The position numbers and the translations under genes are program-made. A DNA stretch of 64,000 nt from Costus lasius. Its lineage: Eukaryota; Streptophyta; Magnoliopsida; Zingiberales; Costaceae. Under the pieces are notes generated by a model that saw nothing but the letters and a program-made list of their open reading frames with translations, did no database searches and was not told where the DNA came from. The stretch spans positions 68,085,843 through 68,149,842 of the forward strand of contig CM050448.1 in NCBI GenBank assembly GCA_027563935.2. The letters run 5' to 3'. This document shows positions 10,001 to 22,694 of this stretch, piece by piece. The stretch's first letter is position 1; each line of letters starts with the position of its first letter.

Positions 10001-11420
10001 AATCATGATGAAAATTTTGAACTCGATTACGAGCTTTAATTGTTATTAATCTTATTCTCATTCTTAATTATAACATTGATTTTATTCTCGATAATTATCT
10101 TCATCTTCATTTTGATCTCAGATTTCAGTTTTAATCTTCTAATCTTCATCTTTATCTTGCTCCTAATATTCATCTTAAACTCGATTTTGATCTCTATGGA
10201 GATATTGAGTTTTAATCTTGATATTAATATTTATATTTATCTTGGTCTTTTTATAATGAGGATGTTGATCTTGATTATGATCCATATTTGATGTTTATCA
10301 TTTTAAAATCTTAATTTAATATTGATTTTGTTCATGATCATGATGTTGATCTTGATTTTAATCATGATTTCAAACTCTATCTTATGATATTCATCTTTAT
10401 CTTCTTTTTATCATAATCTTAAACTCGATTTTGATCTTGTTCGTAATCTTGGTCTTCAATCTTGATATTGTTATTGATATTGATATTGATTTAATCTTGA
10501 TGAAAATTTTGAACTCGATTATGAGCTTTAATTGTTATTAATCTTATTCTTATTCTTAATTATAACATTGATTTTATTCTTATAAGAATTATGTTCATCT
10601 TTATTTTGATCTCAGTTTTGTTCTCAGATTTCAGTTTTAATCTTATAATCTTCATCTTTATCTTGCTCCTAATATTCATCTTAAACTCGATTTTGATCTC
10701 TATGGAGATATTGAGTTTTAATCTTGATATTAATATTTATATTTATCTTGGTCTTTTTATAATGAGGATGTTGATCTTGATTATGATCCGTATTTGATGT
10801 TTATCATTTTGAAATCTTAATTTAATATTGATTTGGTTCATGATCATGATTTTGATCTTGATTTTAATCATGATTTCAAACTCTATCTTATGATATTCAT
10901 CTTTATCTTCTTTTTAATCTTAATCTGAAACTCGATTTTGATCTTGTTTGTAATCTTAGTCTTCAATCTTGATATTGTTATTGATATTGATATTCATCTA
11001 ATCATGATGAAAATTTTGAACTCGATTATTAGCTTTAATTGTTATTAATCTTATTCTCATTCTTAATTATAACATTGATCTTATTCTTCAAAATTATCTT
11101 CATCTTCATTTTGATCTCATTTTTTATTTTAGATTTCAGTTTTAATCTTATAATTTGCATCTTTATCTTGCTCCTAATATTCATCTTAAACTCGATTTTG
11201 ATCTCTATGGAGATATTGAGTTTTAATCTTGATATTAATATTTATATTTATCTTGGTCTTTTTATAATGAGGATGTTGATCTTGATTATGATCCGTATTT
11301 GATGTTTATCATTTTGAAATCTTAATTTATTATTGATTTGGTTCATGATCATGATTTTGATCTTGATTTTAATCATGATTTCAAACTCTATCTTATGATA
11401 TTCATCTTTATCTTCTTTTT
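7004..11420. repeat. Satellite array, block B (mixed monomers)
   Basis: About nine monomers, resuming at 7004 in mid-monomer (TAATTGTTATTAATC) straight after the LTR end. Monomers at 7.0-8.0 kb share a GATCTCAGTTTTCAG variant with those at 26.4-27.7 kb. The stretch 7.5-9.1 kb matches 27.4-29.05 kb at a constant offset of 19,941 bp. From about 8980 to 10827 the block repeats block A at an offset of 8790 bp. There is no single higher-order period here. No gene is seen. Confidence 0.93.
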
Positions 11421-14400
11421 AATTTTAATCTTAAACTCGATTTTGATCTTGTTTGTAATCTTGGTCTCAAATCTTGATATTGTTATTAATAATGATATTG
11501 ATCTAATCATGATGAAAATTTTGACCTCGATTATGAATTTTAATTGTTATTAATCTTATTCTTATTCTTAATTGTAACATTGATTTTATTATTATAAGAA
11601 TTATCTTAATCTTCATTTTGATCTCAATTTTGTTCTTAGATTTTAGTTTTAATCTTATAATCTTCATCTTTATCTTGCTCCTAATATTCATCTTAAACTC
11701 GATTTTGATCTCTATGGAGATATTGAGTTTTAATCTTGATATTAATATTTATATTTATCTTGGTCATTTAATAATGAGGATGTTGATCTTGATTATGATC
11801 CATATTTGATGTTTATAATTTTGAAATCTTAATTTAATATTGATTTTGTTCATGATCATGATGTTGATCTTGATTTTAATCATGATTTTCAAATTCTATC
11901 TTATGATATTCATCTTTATCTTCTTTTTAATCATAATCTTAAACTCGATTTTGATCTTGTTCGTAATCTTGGTCTTCAATTTTGATATTGTTATTGATAT
12001 TAATATTGATCTAATCATGATGAAAATTTTGAACTCGATTATGAGCTTTAATTGTTATTAATCTTATTCTCATTCTTAATTATAACATTGATTTTATTCT
12101 CGATAATTATCTTCATCTTCATTTTGATCTCACTTTTGATCTCAGATTTCTATTTTAATCTTATAATCTTCATCTTTATCTTGCTCCTAATATTCATGTT
12201 AAACTCGATTTTGATCTCTCTGGATATATTGATTTTTAATCTTGATTTTAATATTTATATTTATCTTGGTATTTTAATGATAAGGATGTTGATCTTGATT
12301 ATGATCCATATTTGATGTTTATCATTTTGAAATCTTAATTTAATATTGATTTTGTTCATGATAATGATGTTGATCTTGATTTTAATCATGATTTCAAACT
12401 CTATCTTATGATATTCATCTTTAGCTTCTTTTTAATCATAATCTTAAACTCTTTTTTGATCTTGTTCGTAATCTTGGTCTTCAATCTTGATATAGTTATT
12501 GATATTGATATTGATCTAATCATGATGAAAATTTTGAACTCGATTATGAGCTTTAATTGTTATTAATCTTATTCTCATTCTTAAATATAACATTGATTTT
12601 ATTCTCGATAATTATCTTCATCTTCATTTTGATCTCAGTTTTGATCTCAGATTTCAGTTTTAATCTTATAATCTTCATCTTTATCTTGCTCTTAATATTC
12701 ATCTTAAACTCGATTTTGATCTCTATGGAGATATTGAGTTTTAATCTTGATATTAATATTTATATTTATCTTGGTCTTTTTATAATGAGGATGTTGATCT
12801 TGATTATGATCCATATTTGATGTTTATCATTTTGAAATCTTAATTTAATATTGATTTTGTTCCTGATCATGATGTTGATCTTGATTTTAATCATGATTTC
12901 AAACTTCATCTTATGATATTCATCTTTATCTTCTTTTTAATTTTAATCTTAAACTCGATTTTGATCTTGTTTGTAATCTTGGTCTCAAATCTTGATATTG
13001 TTATTAATAATGATATTGATCTAATCATGATGAAAATTTTGACCTCGATTATGAATTTTAATTGTTATTAATCTTATTCTTATTCTTAATTATAACATTG
13101 ATTTTATTATTATAAGAATTATCTTCATCTTCATTTTGATCTCAGTTTTGTTCTTAGATTTTAGTATTAATCTTATAATCTTCATCTTTATCTTGCTCCT
13201 AATATTCATCTTAAACTCGATTTTGATCTCTATGGAGATATTGAGTTTTAATCTTGATATTAATATTTAAATTTATCTTGGTCATTTAATAATGAGGATG
13301 TTGATCTTGATTATGATCCATATTTGATGTTTATAATTTTGAAATCTTAATTTAATATTGATTTTGTTCATGATCATGATGTTGATCCTCATTTTAATCA
13401 TGATTTTCAAATTCTATCTTATGATATTCATCTTTATCTTCTTTTTAATCATAATCTTAAACTCGATTTTGATCTTGTTCGTAATCTTGGTCTTCAATTT
13501 TGATATTGTTATTGATATTAATATTGATCTAATCATGATGAAAATTTTGAACTCGATTATGAGCTTTAATTGTTATTAATCTTATTCTCATTCTTAATTA
13601 TAACATTGATTTTATTCTCGATAATTATCTTCAGCTTCATTTTGATCTCACTTTTGATCTCAGATTTCTATTTTAATCTTATAATCTTCATCTTTATCTT
13701 GCTCCTAATATTCATGTTAAACTCGATTTTGATCTCTCTAGATATATTGATTTTTAATCTTGATTTTAATATTTATATTTATCTTGGTATTTTAATGATA
13801 AGGATGTTGATCTTGATTATGATCCATATTTGATGTTTATCATTTTGAAATCTTAATTTAATATTGATTTTGTTCATGATAATGATGTTGATCTTGATTT
13901 TAATCATGATTTCAAACTCTATCTTATGATATTCATCTTTAGCTTCTTTTTAATCATAATCTTAAACTCTATTTTGATCTTGTTCGTAATCTTGGTCTTC
14001 AATCTTGATATTGTTATTGATATTGATATTGATCTAATCATGATGAAAATTTTGAACTCGATTATGAGCTTTAATTGTTATTAATCTTATTCTCATTCTT
14101 AATTATAACATTGATTTTATTCTCGATAATTATCTTCATCTTCATTTTGTTCTAAGTTTTGATCTCAGATTTCTGTTTTAATCTTATAATCTTCATCTTT
14201 ATCTTGCTCTTAATATTCATCTTAAACTCGATTTTGATCTCTATGGAGATATTGAGTTTTAATCTTGATATTAATATTTATATTTATCTTGGTCTTTTTA
14301 TAATGAGGATGTTGATCTTGATTATGATCCATATTTGATGTTTATCATTTTGAAATCTTAATTTAATATTGATTTTGTTCATGATCATGATGTTGATCTT

Positions 14401-14760
14401 GATTTTAATCATGATTTCAAACTTCATCTTATGATATTCATCTTTATCTTCTTTTTAATTTTAATCTTAAACTCGATTTTGATCTTGTTTGTAATTTTGG
14501 TCTCAAATCTTGATATTGTTATTAATAATGATATTGATCTAATCATGATGATAATTTTGACCTCGATTATGAATTTTAATTGTTATTAATCTTATTCTTA
14601 TTCTTAATTATAACATTGATTTTATTATTATAAGAATTATCTTCATCTTCATTTTGATCTCAGTTTTGTTCTTAGATTTTAGTATTAATCTTATAATCTT
14701 CATCTTTATCTTGCTCCTAATATTCATCTTAAACTCGATTTTGATCTCTATGGAGATATT
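11421..14760. repeat. Satellite array, trimer higher-order repeat of 1518 bp (left part)
   Basis: Three distinguishable monomer types alternate with a period of 1518 bp; the same marker frame recurs at 11840 and 13358. One type carries GATCTCACTTTTGATCTCAG and a TTTTAATGATAAGG end. A second has TCATGATAATGATG in place of the palindrome. A third has TTATTATAAG with the TTTAAATTTATC and CATTTAATAATG variants. The left edge is approximate. The array is cut at 14760 by the solo LTR and continues at 16505 without loss. Confidence 0.9.
14756..14760. repeat. Target-site duplication, left copy (ATATT)
   Basis: ATATT precedes the solo LTR and is repeated directly after it. Removing the LTR and one copy restores the satellite sequence GGAGATATTGAGTTTTAATC found in the other 1518-bp units, so the insertion was clean. 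Confidence 0.95.
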
Positions 14761-16504
14761 TGTAGAGTCCCCTTCAAGGGGGAGCGCAAGCGGATAAAAC
14801 CCCTTTCAAGAGGGGGGCGCAAAACCCTAAGACATGCATGTAGAACACTTTTGCATGGGCGGAAATTAGGGCATCAAGAATCGGTTGCATGATATATATG
14901 ATCAACTCAAAAGATTGAAATCATGAGACAAGATTCATACCATTGCCATCATATGGATGGTATCTTGGAAGCAAAGACCGAAAGGGATCTTCTCCCTAGT
15001 CGACGCACACAAGGTGATGTGCTTACTCCATGGAGATCCTTGTGCTAGCAAGGTTCTTCAAGGGCCTTTTCGTATGGAAAGGGAAGGAGAGCTGATCTCT
15101 AGACTTGCCGAACTTCTCTCCAAGACTTCTTCTCGTCCACACCAAGATGTCGTCAAGCGAGAGAGAGAGGAGCAAAAGAGTGAATCCAACGCTTAGCCAA
15201 CCGAACTTGCGTTACTCTTTTGGACTTTCCAAAATTAGCATGCGCAAACGTTTATGCATTTAAGCGTTCAAGCGTTTGAGCGTTCACATGAAGTGAACCA
15301 AACGCTTATCTCACTCTAATTGAACCAAGCGCTCAACCATGAGCCGGTTCACAAGTGTATGGTTCAATGACCAAACCGAAATCAGCCCAAGCTTTTAGTC
15401 CAGATCAAAATAAACCCTAAGGTTCTAGATCTGACCATTCACCTCTTGATGCTCCTGATCTTTCCGATCTAACATCAACACTCTCGATCGAAGCTTACCG
15501 ATCTCAAGCCCTAATCAATCAAACATGATCAGACCAGATCTCACTTATAATTAGAGTTTAAATCCCTTTAAACTGAACCAAAACAATTCAGTCCACACGA
15601 TCTGACTTAAGTAAGCCATATCATCAAATTGTGCGACCCTAAGGGTTTCCTTTAAATGTCGGTAACGATAACTTACGTTTATCACGATCAGTGAGGGGTA
15701 TCTAGCAACACATCACTGTCTCCCGATATAAAGGAAAGAGTCTTCCAAGACTCCACCCAAACCATAGCACAAGTGTGAATCCACTTCACAAGGCATACAT
15801 GTTTCCTTTGCCACTGGATGTTCTTATTGGACAAGCATGTCAAGCTTGTAACTCCAATATGATGAGCATAATTAGATCAGATGAACACAGTCACCTGGGT
15901 ATGGCCATACACTTTCTCAATCATCTCATCCAGGGGGCCCCTTTAGAACATCACACTCCTTAAACAAGGAGACGGCAATCCTTTATCTATCACTAGTGCC
16001 CTAACCTGACTCAAGCACACTATCCAAGATAGTCTATAATCATTATCTTTCAAATGATATTGAACTACCTCAAAACAATGACAATCATCATTTAGAAACA
16101 CAAGTGATCTCAAGTCAAAGGACATGTGCCACTTGCAGCAAACAAGGATTATTCACATTGTGACAAGCAATTGAATATCCTAGTAGGGTCTTGTCCAGTA
16201 CATCCAATGTACCCATGAGTCTACATCTTATTCCATGCTCGAAGCATCCTATAAGATTAGAACACATATTAGTCTTAACCATATCAAGGCTGTCTCATGT
16301 TCACCAAGATATATCGACTAAGGACATCAGTACATGTCAGCCTAGCTGAACAGCTTTGAGACATTATTCAGTAGTACACTTATTACAACAGACAAGGTAA
16401 CAACCTGAATAACAACCATTGCCTTTATAAACTTAAGAGTTTATACAATGATACTATTACAATCCCAAGGCCTCAAACATTAGCCTTAAGGGCATACCCC
16501 AACA
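14761..16504 (-). mobile_element. Solo LTR of the same copia family
   Basis: This 1744-bp insertion starts TGTAGAGTCCCC and ends CATACCCCAACA on the plus strand, giving TG...CA ends, and has ATATT on both sides. It aligns with the LTR at 5318-7003 in the same orientation: the final block with GGGCATACCCCAACA, the block with CGATAACTTACGTT, and the CCCCTTTCAAGAGGGG region are all shared. Near its low-coordinate end it is longer than the other LTR by a few dozen bases and holds two related CCCCTTTCAAGGGG-like copies (around 14770 and 14800). There is no internal region, primer site or second LTR, so it is best explained by recombination between the two LTRs of a full element. It is too diverged from the LTR at 5318-7003, and has its own target-site duplication, so it is not that element's missing LTR. 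Confidence 0.94.
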
Positions 16505-16509
16505 ATATT
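16505..16509. repeat. Target-site duplication, right copy (ATATT)
   Basis: Second copy of the 5-bp duplication made when the element inserted; satellite resumes with GAGTTTTAATC in the right phase. A 5-bp duplication is normal for Ty1/copia integrase. Confidence 0.95.
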
Positions 16510-17846
16510 GAGTTTTAATCTTGATATTAATATTTAAATTTATCTTGGTCATTTAATAATGAGGATGTTGATCTTGATTATGATCCATATTTGATGTTTA
16601 TAATTTTGAAATCTTAATTTAATATTGATTTTGTTCATGATCATGATGTTGATCTTGATTTTAATCATGATTTTCAAATTCTATCTTATGATATTCATCT
16701 TTATCTTCTTTTTAATCATAATCTTAAACTCGATTTTGATCTTGTTCGTAATCTTGGTCTTCAATCTTGATATTGTTATTGATATTAATATTGATCTAAT
16801 CATGATGAAAATTTTGAACTCGATTATGAGCTTTAATTGTTATTAATCTTATTCTCATTCTTAATTATAACATTGATTTTAAACTCGATAATTATCTTCA
16901 GCTTCATTTTGATCTCACTTTTGATCTCAGATTTCTATTTTAATCTTATAATCTTCATCTTTATCTTGCTCCTAATATTCATGTTAAACTCGATTTTGAT
17001 CTCTCTGGATATATTGATTTTTAATCTTGATTTTAATATTTATATTTATCTTGGTATTTTAATGATAAGGATGTTGATCTTGATTATGATCCATATTTGA
17101 TGTTTATCATTTTGAAATCTTAATTTAATATTGATTTTGTTCATGATAATGATGTTGATCTAGATTTTAATCATGATTTCAAACTCTATCTTATGATATT
17201 AATCTTTAGCTTCTTTTCAATCATAATCTTAAACTCTATTTTGATCTTGTTCGTAATCTTGGTCTTCAATCTTGATATTGTTATTGATATTGATATTGAT
17301 CTAATCATGATGAAAATTTTGAACTGGATTATGAGCTTTAATTGTTATTAATCTTATTCTCATTCTTAATTATAACATTGATTTTATTCTCTATAATTAT
17401 CTTAATCTTCATTTTGATCTCAGTTTTGATCTCAGATTTCAGTTTTAATCTTATAATCTTCATCTTTATCTTGCTCTTAATATTCATCTTAAACTCGATT
17501 TTGATCTCTTTGGAGATATTGAGTTTTTATCTTGATATTAATATTTATATTTATCTTGGTCTTTTTATAATGAGGATGTTGATCTTGATTATGATCCATA
17601 TTTGATGTTTATCATTTTGAAATCTTAATTTAATATTGATTTTGTTCATGATCATGATGTTGATCTTGATTTTAATCATGATTTCAAACTTCGTCTTATG
17701 ATATTCATCTTTATCTTCTTTTTAATATTAATCTTAAACTCGATTTTGATCTTGTTTGTAATCTTAGTCTCAAATCTTAATATTGTTATTAATATTGATA
17801 TAGATCTAATCATGATGAAAATTTTGAACTCGATTAAGAATTTTAA

Positions 17847-18616
17847 TTGTTATTAATCTTATTCTTATTCTTAATTATAACATTGATTTTATTCTTGATA
17901 ATTATCTTCATCTTCATTTTGATCTCAGATTTAATCTCAGATTTTCGTTTTAATCTTATAATCTTCATCTTTATCCTGCCTCTAATATTCATCTTAAACT
18001 CGATTTTGATCTCTGTGGAAATATTGATTTATAATTTTGATATTAATATTTATATTTATCTTGGTCTTTTAAAGATGAGGATGTTGATCTTGATTATGAT
18101 CCATATTTGAGGTTTATCATTTTGAAATCTTAATTTAATATTGATTTTGTTCATGATCATGATTTTGATCTTGATTTTAATCATGATTTTCAAATTCTAT
18201 CTTATGATATTCATCTTTATCTTCTTTTTAATCTTAATCTTAAACTCGATTTTGATCTTGTTTGTAATCTTAGTCTTCAATCTTGATATTGTTATTGATA
18301 TTGATATTGATCTAATCATGATGAAAATTTTGAACTCGATTAAGAATTTTAATTGTTATTAATCTTATTCTTATTCTCAATTATAACATTGATTTTATTC
18401 TTGATAATTATCTTTATCTTCATTTTGATCTCAGATTTGATCTCAGATTTTCGTTTTAATCTTATAATCTTCATCTTTATCTTGCCTCTAATTTTCATCT
18501 TAAACTCGATTTTCATCTCTGTGGAAATATTGATTTATAATCTTGGTATTAATATTTATATTTATCTTGGTCTTTTAATGATGAGGATGTTGATCTTGAT
18601 TATGATCCATATTTGA
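17847..18616. repeat. Divergent satellite monomer pair
   Basis: Two neighbouring half-units, around 17847-18110 and 18353-18616, share private changes seen nowhere else in the window: CAGATTTTCGTTTTAATC, TGCCTCTAAT in place of TGCTCCTAAT, GTGGAAATATTGATTTATAAT, and TTTGAGGTTTA in place of TTTGATGTTTA. They lie 506 bp apart and interrupt an otherwise homogeneous trimer array. Confidence 0.85.
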
Positions 18617-19658
18617 GGTTTAGCTTTTTGAAATCTTAATTTAATATTGATTTTGTTCATGATCATGATGTTGATCTTGATTTTAATCATGATTTCAAAT
18701 TTTATCTTACGATATTCATCTTTATCTTCTTTTTAATCTTAATCTTAAACTCGATTTTGATCTTGTTTGTAATCTTGGTCTTCAATCTTGATATTGTTAT
18801 TGATATTGATATTGATCTAAACATGATGAAAATTTTGAACTCGATTATGAGCTTTAATTGTTATTAATCTTATTCTCATTCTTAATTATAACATTGATTT
18901 TATTCTCGATAATTATCTTCATCTTCATTTTGTTCTTAGTTTTGATCTCAGATTTCAGTTTTAATCTTATAATCTTCATCTTTATCTTGCTCTTAATATT
19001 CATCTTAAACTCGATTTTGATCTCTATGGAGATATTGAGTTTTAATCTTGTTATTAATATTTATATTTATCTTGGTCTTTTTATAATGAGGATGTTGATC
19101 TTGATTATGATCCATATTTGATGTTTATCATTTTGAAATCTTAATTTAATATTAATTTTGTTCATGATCATGATGTTGATCTTGATTTTAATCATGATTT
19201 CAAACTTCATCTTATGATATTCATCTTTATCTTCTTTTTAATTTTAATCTTAAACTCGATTTTGATCTTGTTTGTAATCTTGGTCTCAAATCTTGATATT
19301 GTTATTAATAATGATATTGATCTAATCATGATGAAAATTTTGACCTCGATTATGAATTTTAATTGTTATTAATCTTATTCTTATTCTTAATTATAACATT
19401 GATTTTATTATTATAAGAATTATCTTCATCTTCATTTTGATCTCAGTTTTGTTCTTAGATTTTAGTATTAATCTTATAATCTTCATCTTTATCTTGCTCC
19501 TAATATTCATCTTAAACTCGATTTTGATCTCTATGGAGATATTGAGTTTTAATCTTGATATTAATATTTAAATTTATCTTGGTCATTTAATAATGAGGAT
19601 GTTGATCTTGATTATGATCCATATTTGATGTTTATAATTTTGAAATCTTAATTTAATA

Positions 19659-22600
19659 TTGATTTTGTTCATGATCATGATGTTGATCCTGATTTTAATC
19701 ATGATTTTCAAATTCTATCTTATGATATTCATCTTTATCTTCTTTTTAATCATAATCTTAAACTCGATTTTGATCTTGTTCGTAATCTTGGTCTTCAATT
19801 TTGATATTGTTATTGATATTAATATTGATCTAATCATGATGAAAATTTTGAACTCGATTATGAGCTTTAATTGTTATTAATCTTATTCTCATTCTTAATT
19901 ATAACATTGATTTTATTCTCGATAATTATCTTCAGCTTCATTTTGATCTCACTTTTGATCTCAGATTTCTATTTTAATCTTATAATCTTCATCTTTATCT
20001 TGCTTCTAATATTCATGTTAAACTCGATTTTGATCTCTCTAGATATATTGATTTTTAATCTTGATTTTAATATTTATATTTATCTTGGTATTTTAATGAT
20101 AAGGATGTTGATCTTGATTATGATCCATATTTGATGTTTATCATTTTGAAATCTTAATTTAATATTGATTTTGTTCATGATAATGATGTTGATCTTGATT
20201 TTAATCATGATTTCAAACTCTATCTTATGATATTCATCTTTAGCTTCTTTTTAATCATAATCTTAAACTCTATTTTGATCTTGTTCGTAATCTTGGTCTT
20301 CAATCTTGATATTGTTATTGATATTGATATTGATCTAATCATGATGAAAATTTTGAACTCGATTATGAGCTTTAATTGTTATTAATCTTATTCTCATTCT
20401 TAATTATAACATTGATTTTATTCTCGATAATTATCTTCATCTTCATTTTGTTCTAAGTTTTGATCTCAGATTTCTATTTTAATCTTATAATCTTCATCTT
20501 TATCTTGCTCTTAATATTCATCTTAAACTCGATTTTGATCTCTATGGAGATATTGAGTTTTAATCTTGTTATTAATATTTATATTTATCTTGGTCTTTTT
20601 ATAATGAGGATGTTGATCTTGATTATGATCCATATTTGATGTTTATCATTTTGAAATCTTAATTTAATATTAATTTTGTTCATGATCATGATGTTGATCT
20701 TGATTTTAATCATGATTTCAAACTTCATCTTATGATATTCATCTTTATCTTCTTTTTAATTTTAATCTTAAACTCGATTTTGATCTTGTTTGTAATCTTG
20801 GTCTCAAATCTTGATATTGTTATTAATAATGATATTGATCTAATCATGATGAAAATTTTGACCTCGATTATGAATTTTAATTGTTATTAATCTTATTCTT
20901 ATTCTTAATTATAACATTGATTTTATTATTATAAGAATTATCTTCATCTTCATTTTGATCTCAGTTTTGTTCTTAGATTTTAGTATTAATCTTATAATCT
21001 TCATCTTTATCTTGCTCCTAATATTCATCTTAAACTCGATTTTGATCTCTATGGAGATATTGAGTTTTAATCTTGATATTAATATTTAAATTTATCTTGG
21101 TCATTTAATAATGAGGATGTTGATCTTGATTATGATCCATATTTGATGTTTATAATTTTGAAATCTTAATTTAATATTGATTTTGTTCATGATCATGATG
21201 TTGATCCTGATTTTAATCATGATTTTCAAATTCTATCTTATGATATTCATCTTTATCTTCTTTTTAATCATAATCTTAAACTCGATTTTGATCTTGTTCG
21301 TAATCTTGGTCTTCAATTTTGATATTGTTATTGATATTAATATTGATCTAATCATGATGAAAATTTTGAACTCGATTATGAGCTTTAATTGTTATTAATC
21401 TTATTCTCATTCTTAATTATAACATTGATTTTATTCTCGATAATTATCTTCAGCTTCATTTTGATCTCACTTTTGATCTCAGATTTCTATTTTAATCTTA
21501 TAATCTTCATCTTTATCTTGCTTCTAATATTCATGTTAAACTCGATTTTGATCTCTCTAGATATATTGATTTTTAATCTTGATTTTAATATTTATATTTA
21601 TCTTGGTATTTTAATGATAAGGATGTTGATCTTGATTATGATCCATATTTGATGTTTATCATTTTGAAATCTTAATTTAATATTGATTTTGTTCATGATA
21701 ATGATGTTGATCTTGATTTTAATCATGATTTCAAACTCTATCTTATGATATTCATCTTTAGCTTCTTTTTAATCATAATCTTAAACTCTATTTTGATCTT
21801 GTTCGTAATCTTGGTCTTCAATCTTGATATTGTTATTGATATTGATATTGATCTAATCATGATGAAAATTTTGAACTCGATTATGAGCTTTAATTGTTAT
21901 TAATCTTATTCTCATTCTTAATTATAACATTGATTTTATTCTCGATAATTATCTTCATCTTCATTTTGTTCTAAGTTTTGATCTCAGATTTCTATTTTAA
22001 TCTTATAATCTTCATCTTTATCTTGCTCTTAATATTCATCTTAAACTCGATTTTGATCTCTATGGAGATATTGAGTTTTAATCTTGTTATTAATATTTAT
22101 ATTTATCTTGGTCTTTTTATAATGAGGATGTTGATCTTGATTATGATCCATATTTGATGTTTATCATTTTGAAATCTTAATTTAATATTAATTTTGTTCA
22201 TGATCATGATGTTGATCTTGATTTTAATCATGATTTCAAACTTCATCTTATGATATTCATCTTTATCTTCTTTTTAATTTTAATCTTAAACTCGATTTTG
22301 ATCTTGTTTGTAATCTTGGTCTCAAATCTTGATATTGTTATTAATAATGATATTGATCTAATCATGATGAAAATTTTGACCTCGATTATGAATTTTAATT
22401 GTTATTAATCTTATTCTTATTCTTAATTATAACATTGATTTTATTATTATAAGAATTATCTTCATCTTCATTTTGATCTCAGTTTTGTTCTTAGATTTTA
22501 GTATTAATCTTATAATCTTCATCTTTATCTTGCTCCTAATATTCATCTTAAACTCGATTTTGATCTCTATGGAGATATTGAGTTTTAATCTTGATATTAA

Positions 22601-22694
22601 TATTTAAATTTATCTTGGTCATTTAATAATGAGGATGTTGATCTTGATTATGATCCATATTTGATGTTTATAATTTTGAAATCTTAATTTAATA
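19659..22694. repeat. Two tandem, nearly identical 1518-bp higher-order units
   Basis: The units 19659-21176 and 21177-22694 read the same over every stretch I compared, including private variants such as GTTGATCCTGATTTTAATC, TTGCTTCTAATATTC and CTTGTTATTAATATTT. The next unit from 22695 starts the same way. This is the most homogeneous part of the window and implies recent amplification. Confidence 0.85.

Noticed and set aside
14957..15196. 79-codon open frame in the solo LTR
   Set aside because: The homologous place in the other LTR (around 5468-5650) is read in a different way and does not keep this protein, so it is a chance frame in non-coding LTR.
14761..16504. Idea that this LTR is the missing second LTR of the element at 2035-7003
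   Set aside because: It has its own perfect target-site duplication, lies 7.8 kb away across satellite, and is much diverged from the other LTR, so it is a separate insertion.
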